A stretch of 64,000 nt of DNA from Candidatus Marinamargulisbacteria bacterium SCGC AAA071-K20 (GTDB taxonomy: Bacteria > Margulisbacteria > Marinamargulisbacteria > GCA-2716485 > AAA071-K20), in the NCBI GenBank assembly GCA_003265975.1, contig QFBU01000004.1, forward strand, positions 1-64,000, in the 5' to 3' direction. The notes beneath the pieces were generated by a model. It saw only the letters and a list, made by a program, of their open reading frames with translations, did not search any database and was not told the DNA's origin. Position numbers and translations under genes: made by a program. Numbering within the stretch: the first letter of the stretch is position 1; each line of letters opens with the position of its first letter. Positions 27,339 to 36,516 of the stretch are shown piece after piece.

Positions 27339-28292
27339 ATGGCCGCTGAAGAACTATCAAACCGAATTAAAAAACGATTTTCTTATTTAAAAAAATGGGC
27401 TAACCGAGAAAGCATCATGTGTTTTCGTGTTTATGAACGAGACTTACCCGACTACCCTCTTATTGTGGATTGGTATAACGGTGATGCGGTTGTTTGGTTG
27501 TATGATCGAAAAAAAGACGATACCGATGAGCAAAAGAAACAATTTAAAAAAGATGTTATTTCTGCTGTATTAAGCTCACTTGAAATTGAAAATTCTAATC
27601 TACACCTCAAAGAGAGGCGCCGTCAAAAGGGTGTCGATTCTCAGTACGAAAAGATCACCAAAAAGAACACTACTAAACTGGTAGTTGAAGGTGGCTTAAA
27701 ATTTGAAGTTAACTTGTCAGATTATTTAGATACGGGCCTTTTTTTAGATCACAGGAAAACCCGAGCTCTTTGCAGGTCAATGGCTAAAGGAAAATCGTTT
27801 CTTAATTTATTTGCTTATACCGGGTCGTTTACATGTTATGCCGTTGACGGCGGTGCTAAAACGACAACTACAATTGACTTAAATAGTAGTTATACAAAGT
27901 GGGCAGAGAAGAATTTAGAATTAAATAACTTAAGCAAACGAGGAAATCATCGTTTTATGGTTGATAATTGTTTGTCGTTTATTAAATTAGAAGCCGCTAA
28001 AAACAGGTACGACTTAATTGTATGTGACCCACCAACCTTTAGTAATTCTAAAAAAATGAAAACTACATTTTCAGTAGACGAGGGGCATGTCGATCTCATA
28101 AAATCTTGTATAAAATTATTATCAAAGTCAGGAACACTAATTTTTAGTACTAATTCTAGAGGGTTTAAACTGGACTTAGACCAAGTGTCTAAAGGTGTTG
28201 ATATTGAAGAAATTACCCATAAAACAATTGATGAAGATTTTAAAAGCAAAAAGAGTCATCGGTGTTGGTTAATTACAAAGGGGAGGTCATGA
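27339..28292 (+). CDS. RlmK-like 23S rRNA guanine methyltransferase
   Basis: The 317-residue protein resembles the C-terminal half of RlmKL, which makes m7G2069. It has ESIMCFRVYERDLPDYPLIVD at the start (PUA-like part), FLDHRKTRALC, SAM motif FLNLFAYTGSFTCYAVDGGA near 147-166 and the catalytic VCDPPTFSNSKKM. It lies eight bases after the VIT gene. RlmI is a close relative, so target assignment is moderate. Confidence 0.83.
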   Translation: MAAEELSNRIKKRFSYLKKWANRESIMCFRVYERDLPDYPLIVDWYNGDAVVWLYDRKKDDTDEQKKQFKKDVISAVLSSLEIENSNLHLKERRRQKGVDSQYEKITKKNTTKLVVEGGLKFEVNLSDYLDTGLFLDHRKTRALCRSMAKGKSFLNLFAYTGSFTCYAVDGGAKTTTTIDLNSSYTKWAEKNLELNNLSKRGNHRFMVDNCLSFIKLEAAKNRYDLIVCDPPTFSNSKKMKTTFSVDEGHVDLIKSCIKLLSKSGTLIFSTNSRGFKLDLDQVSKGVDIEEITHKTIDEDFKSKKSHRCWLITKGRS

Positions 28293-28931
28293 CAAATCCA
28301 AATATTGCAGCAAATAGACCTTCAAAAGTAAGTTTAACTAAAGGTGACGAGTATTATTTTTGTACATGTGAAACTAGCCAGAGACGGGCTTTCAAGTTTG
28401 GGTCACCATGGAGCCATGACACGCATGGGTGTGCCAAGACATAAACTAACTCATTGGGATAACATTCAAATTATGACTGCACAAATGGCATAAAAACCAT
28501 TACTAGAAGACGTAGTAGTAGGCACAGAATTAGTCATAGGTCCTGAAGCCAAAAAACTCCTTGTTTTAAAAATAATACCATTACTTGTATCAGATATAAG
28601 CTTTGTTGCGTTGCCTGAAGAATCAAAAGTGTCTATGGCTAAAGGTGCCGAGTTAGCTGGTACCGGAATTTGTTCGGATGAGGGAGGTATGTTAGCCGAA
28701 GAACAGGCTTCAAATTTTCGCTATTTTTATGAGTTGGCTAGCGCTAAGTTTGGTTATAAAGAAGACTTACTGTCTAAGGTTCAAGCCTTTCATTTTAAAG
28801 GTGGCCAATGTGCCAAAATAGGAACGGGTGGTCACTTACCTGGCAGTAAAAACATTGGGAAAATTGCAGAAGTTAGAGGGATTACTGAAGGTGAGCCGGC
28901 CCTATCGCCACCTACGTTTAAAGATAAGTGA
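28289..28931 (+). pseudogene. CDGSH/FMN-binding glutamate-synthase-like gene, broken
   Basis: An ATG at 28289 behind GGGGAGG begins a frame with the CDGSH start (KGDEYYFCTC) that runs into a stop at 28442-28444. From about 28425 a second frame reads MGVPRHKLTHWDNIQIMTAQ, meets an in-frame TAA at 28491, then continues through LAKGAELAGTGICSDEGG-like sequence (MAKGAELAGTGICSDEGGML), FHFKGGQCAKIGTGGHLPG and AEVRG to 28931. This is the FMN-binding domain of glutamate synthase family proteins. The second half of the CDGSH motif and most of the FMN domain are missing, so the gene has an internal deletion, a frameshift, a stop and a truncated end. Confidence 0.85.
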
Positions 28932-28938
28932 AACTTTT

Positions 28939-28968
28939 TGTCGTATTAAACGATAACTAAAGTATAAT
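28939..28968 (+). promoter_or_regulatory. Possible promoter of the second DEAD-box gene
   Basis: A perfect -10 TATAAT lies at 28963-28968, with a weak TTGTCG 19 bases upstream. It overlaps the first in-frame ATG of the helicase gene at 28967, so if used, translation must begin downstream, at 29036. Confidence 0.4.
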
Positions 28969-29035
28969 GGGACTACTAAAATTTGCTAAAACTATAAGGG
29001 AACGATGGGCTGAAGAAGCCTCTCAAGGTACAAAT

Positions 29036-30562
29036 ATGACTGATAACAATGATAATAATAAAGAAAAAAAAGACAAAGAAATACTATTTACCGAGTTCGA
29101 ATTATCTGAGCCGGTATTAAAAGCAGTTGCTTATAAGGGCTATAAAGTCACCACATCTATTCAAGCCAAGGCTATTCCTATAGTTCTTGAGGGTAAAGAC
29201 ATTATGGCTGCTGCTCAAACAGGAACGGGTAAAACAGCTGCATTTACATTACCTATTCTAGACTTACTCGCAAAAGGCCGGCCGGCTTCAACAAAACAGG
29301 CTCGTGTATTAATTTTGGCACCTACTCGGGAACTTGCTGCTCAAATTGGAGAAAGTGTTAAAGACTATGGCAAATTTTTAAATTTACGCTCAGCCGAAGT
29401 TTTTGGTGGAGTGAGACTTAACCCTCAAATTAGAAAGTGTAAAGAAGGTGTTGATATTCTTGTAGCAACTCCTGGACGTCTTTTAGACCTTTATCAGCAG
29501 GGCGCAATAAACTTTAAAGAATTAGAAATTTTAGTACTAGACGAAGCCGACAGAATGCTTGATATGGGATTTATTCACGATATAAAGAAAATAATTGCTG
29601 TATTACCAGCTCGTAAGCAAACCCTTATGTTTTCTGCTACTTTTTCAAAAGAAATTAGACGACTTGCAACCAGCTTAGTGAGAAATCCTGTTGAAATTTC
29701 TGTTACACCTCAAAATGCGGCGGCTAAAACGGTTGAACAAGTTATTCATCCTGCAGACAAAAATCAAAAAGGACCTCTTTTAATTCATTTACTTAAGAAC
29801 AACGACTGGGAGCAAGTATTAGTTTTTTGTAGAACTAAACATGGTGCTGACAGACTAACTCGAGACTTAAAACGAGAAAAAATTAAGTCGGCAGCTATTC
29901 ATGGTAATAAAACTCAAGGAGCCAGAACTAAGGCGCTTGAAGACTTTAAAAATGGTAAGGTTCGTATATTAGTCGCCACAGACATCGCTGCAAGGGGTAT
30001 AGACATTGAACAACTGCCGTTGGTCGTAAACTTTGACTTACCTCACGTACCCGAAGACTATGTGCATAGAATAGGCCGTACTGGGCGTGCTGGAATGACT
30101 GGAAAAGCCTTTTCTTTAGTGTCTAGTGAAGAATTCAAACAATTATCAGACCTTGAGCGTCTTATTCAACAAATTTTACCTCGTAAAGTTATTCAAGGGT
30201 TTAGTCCTACTAAAAATCTTCCTGACTCTAGTCTTGATAGACGTAGTAGTTTCAGACCTAATAGTTCTAAATGGCAAAAAAACAACCGCCCTGGTGGAAA
30301 CAGATCTCGGGGTAATTCGAACAATAGGGGCCACTCTAGAGGAAATAACCGTTCTGAAGGTAACTCTCAAAGAACAAGTCGACCTAACGGTCAAGCTGGT
30401 CAGCCTGGGAATCGAAGTGACGGGAATCGATCTGAGAGTAGACCAACTGGCAATTCACAAGGTGGCGGGCAACGGTCTTCTGGAAATTCTAGAAATTCTC
30501 AACGGAGTAGCTCTTCGTCAGAAACTAAACAACCTAATCGTTGGCATCAACGAAAACATTAG
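29036..30562 (+). CDS. DEAD-box RNA helicase (DeaD/RhlE-like) with Arg/Ser/Asn/Gly-rich tail
   Basis: The core has [14 protein letters not shown] (Walker A), [35 protein letters not shown] and [10 protein letters not shown]. About 125 C-terminal residues after KVIQGFSP are low-complexity repeats of R, G, N, S and Q, like the RNA-binding and condensate-forming tails of cold-induced helicases. ATG 29036 (MTDNNDNN) has AAGG eight bases upstream. An ATG at 28967 would add 23 residues but overlaps a TATAAT and has no ribosome-binding site. It probably remodels rRNA or mRNA structure. Confidence 0.9.
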   Translation: MTDNNDNNKEKKDKEILFTEFELSEPVLKAVAYKGYKVTTSIQAKAIPIVLEGKDIMAAAQTGTGKTAAFTLPILDLLAKGRPASTKQARVLILAPTRELAAQIGESVKDYGKFLNLRSAEVFGGVRLNPQIRKCKEGVDILVATPGRLLDLYQQGAINFKELEILVLDEADRMLDMGFIHDIKKIIAVLPARKQTLMFSATFSKEIRRLATSLVRNPVEISVTPQNAAAKTVEQVIHPADKNQKGPLLIHLLKNNDWEQVLVFCRTKHGADRLTRDLKREKIKSAAIHGNKTQGARTKALEDFKNGKVRILVATDIAARGIDIEQLPLVVNFDLPHVPEDYVHRIGRTGRAGMTGKAFSLVSSEEFKQLSDLERLIQQILPRKVIQGFSPTKNLPDSSLDRRSSFRPNSSKWQKNNRPGGNRSRGNSNNRGHSRGNNRSEGNSQRTSRPNGQAGQPGNRSDGNRSESRPTGNSQGGGQRSSGNSRNSQRSSSSSETKQPNRWHQRKH

Positions 30563-30652
30563 AACTTAATCTCCGCCAAACATTAAGATGGGGTCAAATC
30601 TCTAGAGAGATGCTAGGTATACTTAATCCCCCTTCCGCTTAAATAAATTAGT

Positions 30653-32263
30653 TTAGTATAGTTTGCTACGAAGTTCTTGAATCTGCTCGCTCTGCATATA
30701 GTCTCCAAAGGCTGACTTTCTATCCATCATTCCTTTTGGACTCACTTCTATAATCCTATCGACTACTGTTTCTAGTAACTCGAAGTCATGTGAAGTAAAA
30801 AACATACAATCATTACATTGTTCAAAGGCCCCGTTTAGTGCCGTAATAGACTCTAGATCTAAATGGTCAGTAGGCTCGTCAAACATAAAAAAGTTTCCTT
30901 CAAATAACATCATTCTAGAAAACATTGCTCTTGCTTTTTCTCCCCCGGACAATACATTAACAGATTTAAATGCGTCGTCTCCAGAAAATAACATACGGCC
31001 TAAAAATCCTCTTAAAATTTCTTGGTCGCCGGTTTCTTCATAGTCGCCTAACCATTCGATGAGCGGAACTTCTTTTTCAAAAAAACTACTATTGTCTTTT
31101 GGAAAATAAGAGGGGGTAATACTTTCTCCCCAATGAATCTCTCCTGAGTCTGGGCTTAAGTCGCCTGCTAGAATTTGTAATAAGGTTGTTTTTGAAACAC
31201 TATTTTTGCCAACTAATGCAATTTTGTCCCCTTTTTCAACTGTAAAAGTAACTTTATTTAACACAAGCTCACCGTCTACTTTATGGCTAAGATTAGTCAC
31301 TTTTAGGACGCTGTTTCCACAAGGTCGACTACCCTTAAATTGAATAAATGGAGATCGTCTACGAGATACAGGTAATTCGTCAGGCTTTATTTTTTCGATT
31401 AACTTTTTTCTAGAGGTGGCTTGTTTTGACTTAGACGCATTGGCACTAAATCGTCTTACGAAATCTTCTAGTTCTTTAATTTTATTTTCGTCTTTTTTGT
31501 TTTTGTCTGAGCGTTGTTTTAAGGCAAGTTCGCTTGAGGTTTTCCAAAAGTCATAGTTTCCTGGAAATAATTTAATTTCTCCGAAATCAACATCGGCCAT
31601 ATGAGTACATACTTTATTTAAAAAATGACGGTCATGAGACACTACCAAAACGGTGTTTTTAAAATTCATAAGAAAGTTTTCTAGCCAAAGAACAGAATGG
31701 TAGTCGAGTTGGTTAGTAGGCTCATCGAGTAGAAGAACGTCTGGGTCACCAAAAAGCGCTTGGGCTAATAGTACTCTTACTTTTTCGCCTGACTCTAGGT
31801 CTCCCATTTTCTTTTCGTGAATCTCGTTTGAAATACCAAGGTCATTTAACATGGAGCCTGCGTCTGCTTCTGCGGTGTATCCTTCTAATTCTGCAAATTC
31901 TTCTTCAAGGTTCCCTACTCTTTCGCCTTCTTCGTTGGTGAGCTCAGGTTTTGCGTAAAGTTCCATTCGTTCTTTATAAAGTTCATAAATTCGTTTATGT
32001 CCCATCATGACTGTTTCTAGTACTTTGTAGTCGTCAAAAGCAAATTGGTTCTGGCTTAGAACCGAAATAGTTTTGCCTGATTCTAATATTACCTCGCCTT
32101 CAGTTGATTCGACTTCTCCTGAAAGAATCTTTAAAAAGGTAGATTTACCAGCGCCGTTAGCGCCGATAAGGCCATAACATTCGCCTGGATGGAATTTTAA
32201 ACTAACGTCTTCGAATAAAGTTTTGGCTCCAAAAGTGATGCCTAGTTTTGCTGTTGATATCAT
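30653..32263 (-). CDS. ybiT: ABC-F ATPase, YbiT-like, with degenerate second Walker A
   Basis: The 536-residue protein closely follows YbiT: GLIGANGAGKSTFLKIL in domain 1, LSQNQFAFDDYKVLETVMMGH, LLLDEPTNQLD, a linker with FSANASKSKQATSR, then domain 2 with LSGGEKARAM and MFDEPTDHLD. YbiT acts on ribosomes in translation. Domain 2's Walker A reads GKNSVSKTT, where the usual pattern is GxNGxGKT/S: two glycines are serines. The lysine and threonines remain, so nucleotide binding may be weakened rather than lost. Confidence 0.9.
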   Translation of the reverse strand: MISTAKLGITFGAKTLFEDVSLKFHPGECYGLIGANGAGKSTFLKILSGEVESTEGEVILESGKTISVLSQNQFAFDDYKVLETVMMGHKRIYELYKERMELYAKPELTNEEGERVGNLEEEFAELEGYTAEADAGSMLNDLGISNEIHEKKMGDLESGEKVRVLLAQALFGDPDVLLLDEPTNQLDYHSVLWLENFLMNFKNTVLVVSHDRHFLNKVCTHMADVDFGEIKLFPGNYDFWKTSSELALKQRSDKNKKDENKIKELEDFVRRFSANASKSKQATSRKKLIEKIKPDELPVSRRRSPFIQFKGSRPCGNSVLKVTNLSHKVDGELVLNKVTFTVEKGDKIALVGKNSVSKTTLLQILAGDLSPDSGEIHWGESITPSYFPKDNSSFFEKEVPLIEWLGDYEETGDQEILRGFLGRMLFSGDDAFKSVNVLSGGEKARAMFSRMMLFEGNFFMFDEPTDHLDLESITALNGAFEQCNDCMFFTSHDFELLETVVDRIIEVSPKGMMDRKSAFGDYMQSEQIQELRSKLY

Positions 32264-32315
32264 TGTTTTCTCCTGCTCATTTCAAGTGTGATAAGAATAA
32301 CGTATTTCTCCTTTA

Positions 32316-32328
32316 GGTGCCAGGCACC
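32316..32328. repeat. GGTGCCAGGCACC palindrome (REP-like)
   Basis: A 13-base near-perfect palindrome with six-base arms lies upstream of the divergent ybiT-like gene and 60 bases before the tiny lysine-rich gene. It belongs with the other GGTGCC/GGCACC elements of the window. Confidence 0.6.
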
Positions 32329-32390
32329 GTAATGCATTTTTTTGAAGATAAGTTATAATTAGAGAGTTAAAAGATTAAGGAGGCCTTACT

Positions 32391-32489
32391 ATGGGTAAAG
32401 AAAAACCAGGACGAGCAGAAAAAAAGAAGCCAGCTAAATCAGCTAAAGAAAAGAAACAAGAGAAAATGGAAAAGAAAAAAAACAAATAA
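32391..32489 (+). CDS. Tiny lysine-rich protein (32 residues)
   Basis: The frame MGKEKPGRAEKKKPAKSAKE continues with KKQEKMEKKKNK and ends at TAA. It has an optimal ribosome-binding site (AAGGAGG, eight bases upstream), with a TATAAT at 32354-32359. More than 40 percent of residues are Lys, so it would bind nucleic acid or the ribosome. I recognise no family. The strong translation signals argue it is real despite its size. Confidence 0.6.
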   Translation: MGKEKPGRAEKKKPAKSAKEKKQEKMEKKKNK

Positions 32490-32496
32490 TTTTTAA

Positions 32497-32564
32497 CAAG
32501 GTGCCGGGTCTAGATAAGCTCCGGTTCCCTAGCCCCGGCACCTTGTCTTGTTTCCGGCACCTTG
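32497..32564. repeat. Compound GGTGCCGGG / CCCGGCACC inverted repeat
   Basis: CAAGGTGCCGGG (32497-32508) is matched by its exact complement CCCGGCACCTTG at 32534-32545, and CCGGCACCTTG recurs at 32554-32564. Between the arms is GCTCCGGTTCCCTAGC, which also occurs, nearly unchanged, in the 62221-62264 repeat. The element lies just upstream of the first GT4 gene and downstream of the lysine-rich gene. It may end transcription of the latter or be a mobile-repeat derivative. Confidence 0.7.
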
Positions 32565-32586
32565 TGCTATAGTTTTATACATAATC

Positions 32587-34176
32587 ATGAAAGTACTAAT
32601 TCAAATTGTAAAATCTCATTTGGTAAAAAATAGCGGTGCAATTATTGGTGCCAATAAAATTGGACGTATACTCCAAACCTTACTCATTCAAAAATATAAT
32701 CATGACGATATTATAGTTGTAAGTGACGGAGACAAAGCTGACTTTGACGTCTACCTAAAAGACATTGGCTGCGAAAATAATCCCATCCACTTTACTTCTT
32801 ACAGCGCTTTAGAAGAGCTACTAGACTCAACTGGCATTGTTCCTGATATTGGGTTTCATGCAAATCTTCAAATCAATGCTCTTCTTGAATTTAGAAACTA
32901 CAAAAAATTAAACATGCCAGTAGTTGGACTTATTCACTCATTAGGTAATAGAGGGACCTTTAGAGATTTAGAAGGGGTCCAGAGCTTAATGGGAGAAAGT
33001 GATATGTTAATTTGCCCCTCTACTTCTACCCAAGACACTACGGTAAAACTGGGTTTATCAAAAAGTAATTCTACTGTAATTCCTTATGGTATTGAAATTG
33101 ATAAATATAGTCCGGTCAGCACTGAAGAAAAACTGAATTTAAGAAAGTCGAATAAAGTAGATCCCAATCGAACTGTTATATTGATGCTGTCCCGAATCAC
33201 TCCCTTTTTAAAAATGGACCTGGTTCCAGTTATTCGCCTATTGCCGTACTTAGTTGAAAAACACCCTGACCTCTTATTACTAATTGTTGGTTGTATTCAC
33301 GAACCCTTTTACGTTGAACAAGTGAAGGACCTAATTAAAAATCTGAACCTCAAAAAACATGTCCAGTGGATCGATCAACCCGACCAAAACCAAATACCAA
33401 GCTACTACCAACTCTCCGATATTTTCTTGTCGCTTTCTGATTTTTCTGGAGAAACCTTCGGACTCACTGTAGCTGAGGCACAAGCGTCTGGTTTACCTGT
33501 AGTGATTTCAAATTATTCAGGATATAAAAACCACTTTACTGACGGTGTTGAAGGCTATTACATCTCTACAATAACCGGCAAGGTAAACTTAGACGATGCT
33601 TTTTATTCTCATTCTCAAACTAACTTTGGTGACCATTATACGCAGTCTATAGCTATGGACATGCCCGTTTTGCATGACAGACTCGACACATTATTAAAGA
33701 GCAATTCGAAGAGAGAAGAGATGGGTAAAAGAGCAAGACAGCAAGCCGAAACAAGGTATCAACTCCCTGACATGATTGAAAAATATCATAATTGTTTTGA
33801 GGATTGTATGGCTTCTTCAAAAAATGGAAAGACTAGAATTCCAGATACAAAATATAAAAATATTTCACCTCTACTTTCTCATTTCGTGTCAGATCCACTA
33901 AAAACAGAGACTACATTTACTTTAAGTGCCTACGGAAAAGACGTATTACAAGGGGAGCAAGACTTTATTAGTTTCGAAGATCATCAAAAACGATATACGC
34001 TTTTAAGAGATATTTTTCTACATCTTCATAACAATGAATTAACTATTTCTGAACTAGCTACACTTATTCAAGTCCCTGAAAAGGACATTACTAAAAATAT
34101 TCTCTATATGCTTAAACAATATTTAATAATTAGTAATAACTTATTTAAAGACACTACAATTGAGTCTAAAATATGA
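32587..34176 (+). CDS. GT4-type glycosyltransferase with extra C-terminal domain (copy 1)
   Basis: The start is the ATG at 32587 (MKVLIQIVKSHLVK); the open frame from 32548 begins in the repeat. The GT-B fold shows GANKIGRIL near 20, RITPFLKMDLVP, and the donor-site motif SGETFGLTVAEAQASGLPVV with its two Glu (EX7E). After the GT domain, about 110 residues end in an acidic-basic helical region (DHQKRYTLLRDIFLHL, then ISELATLIQVPEKDITKNIL) that looks like a winged helix. The next gene is a paralogue with the same layout, starting at an ATGA overlap. Acceptor and product are unknown. Confidence 0.82.
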   Translation: MKVLIQIVKSHLVKNSGAIIGANKIGRILQTLLIQKYNHDDIIVVSDGDKADFDVYLKDIGCENNPIHFTSYSALEELLDSTGIVPDIGFHANLQINALLEFRNYKKLNMPVVGLIHSLGNRGTFRDLEGVQSLMGESDMLICPSTSTQDTTVKLGLSKSNSTVIPYGIEIDKYSPVSTEEKLNLRKSNKVDPNRTVILMLSRITPFLKMDLVPVIRLLPYLVEKHPDLLLLIVGCIHEPFYVEQVKDLIKNLNLKKHVQWIDQPDQNQIPSYYQLSDIFLSLSDFSGETFGLTVAEAQASGLPVVISNYSGYKNHFTDGVEGYYISTITGKVNLDDAFYSHSQTNFGDHYTQSIAMDMPVLHDRLDTLLKSNSKREEMGKRARQQAETRYQLPDMIEKYHNCFEDCMASSKNGKTRIPDTKYKNISPLLSHFVSDPLKTETTFTLSAYGKDVLQGEQDFISFEDHQKRYTLLRDIFLHLHNNELTISELATLIQVPEKDITKNILYMLKQYLIISNNLFKDTTIESKI

Positions 34177-35741
34177 CTTTTTTAATTGAGATTGTAGAGT
34201 CTAATTTACAAATTAAACAAGGCGTTATCCACGGGGCTAATAAAATTGGTCGTGTGCTACAAGACGAGCTCATCAAGACCTATAAAGACGACGGTGTGAT
34301 TATAGTAACAGATGGAAGCCGAGACCTCTTTGACGATTATGTAAAACATATTAATTGTGACAATGCGGCAGTGTATTATGCTACCTATGGCAGCCTACTT
34401 GAGCTAATTAAGACAACCGAACTAAGACCTAATGTCGGATTTGTTCCTGACTTAAAAATACAAACCCTTTTGGAATTTCGAAACTTTTCCAAATTACAAT
34501 TTCCAGTAGTTGGGCTCATACATTCTTTAGGAAACCGCCCCCCTTTTAGGGATATGGAAATTGTAAAAGACTTAATTGGAGACAGCGATGTTCTTATTTG
34601 CCCTTCTATTTCTACTAAAGAAACAGCTATGAAATTAGGGCTGAATGAGAGTCATACTACCGTTATTCCTTATGGTATCGACTTAAAGAAGTTTTCACCG
34701 GTACCTTCAAAATCTATAAAGAACACATTAAGAAAACAAGAAAATATTGACTCTGATAGACATGTTATTTTAATACTTTCTAGAATCACTCCGTTTCTAA
34801 AAATGGACCTTGTTCCAGTGGTCCGCCTGCTTCCTGAACTCATTCGGTCTGACCCTAAATTACTACTACTGATTGTGGGAAATGTTCATCAACCTACCTA
34901 TGTAGACGAAGTTAAGGCGTTGATTAAAGCCACTAATCTTGACTCTCATGTAAAATGGATAGACTCTCCCAAACAACAATCGATTGAAACCTATTATCAA
35001 CTCGCTGATATATTCCTTTCACTGTCTGACTTTTCTGGAGAAACGTTTGGCCTAACTATAGCTGAGGGACTGGCGTCTGGGCTTCCTGCTGTTATTTCTA
35101 ACTTCTCTGGGTACAAAGATCATTTTACTGATGGATGTGAAGGGTTTTATATTTCTACTACAACCGGTGCTATTGATATTGATGGGGCTTTTTATTCTCA
35201 CTCTTTAAAAAACTTTGGTGACCAATATACTCAGTCAATTGCGCTTAATATGCCACAACTTAAGTCACGACTAGACACTCTTTTAACAGATAGTAAGCAA
35301 CGACTTAAAATGGGTAAAAATGCACGTAAACATGCTGAGACTGTGTACCAAGTAGACACTATGATTAACAACTACAAGGCCTGTTTTAAGGCATGTATTA
35401 AGTCATTTAAAGCGGGACTAAATACTATGCCTCAACCTTTATATAAAAACATCTCAGACACCCTTTCTCATTTTGTATCAACACCATTGCAAGACACTAC
35501 AGTTTTTGAGATAAGTAACTATGGCTTAGAGGTTTTAGAAGGAAAGAAACCTTTTGCTAGTTTTGAGAATCATCAAAATAGATACATGTTAATTAAGGAG
35601 ATTTTATTATGCTTATACCAAAAAGAATATTCTTTGAAAGATTTATTAAATAAAATCGACAAGCCAGACGAAATAATTATTAAAAATGTGCTGTATATGT
35701 TAAAACACTATCTTATTGTTGCTACATTTAATTCAAAGTAA
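34173..35741 (+). CDS. GT4-type glycosyltransferase with extra C-terminal domain (copy 2)
   Basis: The 522-residue protein is a tandem duplicate of the preceding one. It shares GANKIGRVLQ, RITPFLKMDLVPVVRLLP, SGETFGLTIAEGLASGLPAV and YQVDTMINNYKACFKAC, and the same C-terminal winged-helix-like segment (NHQNRYMLIKEILLCL, LLNKIDKPDEIIIKNVLYML). The copies are clearly diverged, so the duplication is old. The coupled ATGA start suggests equal expression. They may add successive residues to one glycan. Confidence 0.82.
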   Translation: MTFLIEIVESNLQIKQGVIHGANKIGRVLQDELIKTYKDDGVIIVTDGSRDLFDDYVKHINCDNAAVYYATYGSLLELIKTTELRPNVGFVPDLKIQTLLEFRNFSKLQFPVVGLIHSLGNRPPFRDMEIVKDLIGDSDVLICPSISTKETAMKLGLNESHTTVIPYGIDLKKFSPVPSKSIKNTLRKQENIDSDRHVILILSRITPFLKMDLVPVVRLLPELIRSDPKLLLLIVGNVHQPTYVDEVKALIKATNLDSHVKWIDSPKQQSIETYYQLADIFLSLSDFSGETFGLTIAEGLASGLPAVISNFSGYKDHFTDGCEGFYISTTTGAIDIDGAFYSHSLKNFGDQYTQSIALNMPQLKSRLDTLLTDSKQRLKMGKNARKHAETVYQVDTMINNYKACFKACIKSFKAGLNTMPQPLYKNISDTLSHFVSTPLQDTTVFEISNYGLEVLEGKKPFASFENHQNRYMLIKEILLCLYQKEYSLKDLLNKIDKPDEIIIKNVLYMLKHYLIVATFNSK

Positions 35742-35751
35742 GGACGTACTT

Positions 35752-35964
35752 ATGACAAAAGAAAACTACAAACTAGAAACAGACTATATTGAACTCTACG
35801 CTTTATTAAAAATTAAGGCGCCCATTGGGTCTGGTGGAGAAGCAAAACATATTATTTCTGAAGAACGAGTCACAGTTGATGGTGTCGTTGAAACTAGAAA
35901 AAAATGTAAAATTAGAGCGGGGCAACTTGTTAAATTTGAAGACCTTGAAATAGCTGTTAGCTAA
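35752..35964 (+). CDS. S4-domain RNA-binding protein (YbcJ/YaaA-like)
   Basis: The 70-residue protein is a single S4 fold: YIELYALLKIKAPIGSGGEA, then HIISEERVTVDGVVETRKKCKIRAGQLVKF. The ATG at 35752 has AAGGA eight bases upstream. Family members are small RNA-binding proteins related to the tail of RluA and ribosomal protein S4. The target RNA is unknown. It lies 10 bases after the glycosyltransferase pair. Confidence 0.85.
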   Translation: MTKENYKLETDYIELYALLKIKAPIGSGGEAKHIISEERVTVDGVVETRKKCKIRAGQLVKFEDLEIAVS

Positions 35965-36010
35965 AGGTTAACGCTAATTTCTTAAAGCGATACAGCAAAA
36001 ACAATTAAGT

Positions 36011-36365
36011 CTATCTGATATTTCTTGCATTTCTTGGTGCTCTTAACTTACCGCCTATCTTAATATCATTTTTAAACTCAGATATAGGAGAATTTTCAAA
36101 CTCTTTTACGTTTTCATTTTGAATAATAAAACTAAAGGTTAGGCTTGCTTGTTTGTTTTTCGAAACGCTCCAACTATCATTAATAGACAATGTATATACA
36201 GGATTTTAATAATTCAAGAACCATTTAGGTCGATAGTGTTTTAGCTTAGGTATGTAGTTTTTTTTAATAGACTCGGATTCCCCATTAATTTTATTATTAT
36301 TGACTTGAAAAAAGAATTTAAATAAAGAATCAAATTTATAGGCTGCCAATATAACTTACGTCCTT
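36011..36365 (-). pseudogene. Broken gene of unknown family
   Basis: Reading the minus strand gives NNNKINGESESIKKNYIPKL, HYRPKWFLNY, an in-frame TAA, then LSINDSWSVSKNKQA, a stop or frameshift near 36150, and in the next frame SLTFSFIIQNENVKEFENSP and EFKNDIKIGGKLRAPRNARN ending at 36011. The pieces read as one protein with real-looking composition. No start codon is left, and I do not recognise the family. The remaining gap up to 36516 contains no other candidate. Confidence 0.45.
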
Positions 36366-36516
36366 TAAGCACAAAGCAGATATTATTTTCTAATTGTTCT
36401 TTTTTTACCGATGATTTCTTTGTACTATATTATTAGTTGAATAATAAGTAACTGCAATTTTTATTAAAATTTAACGATAATTTATATGTAAAGAATCAAA
36501 AGGAGCTTAATAATCT

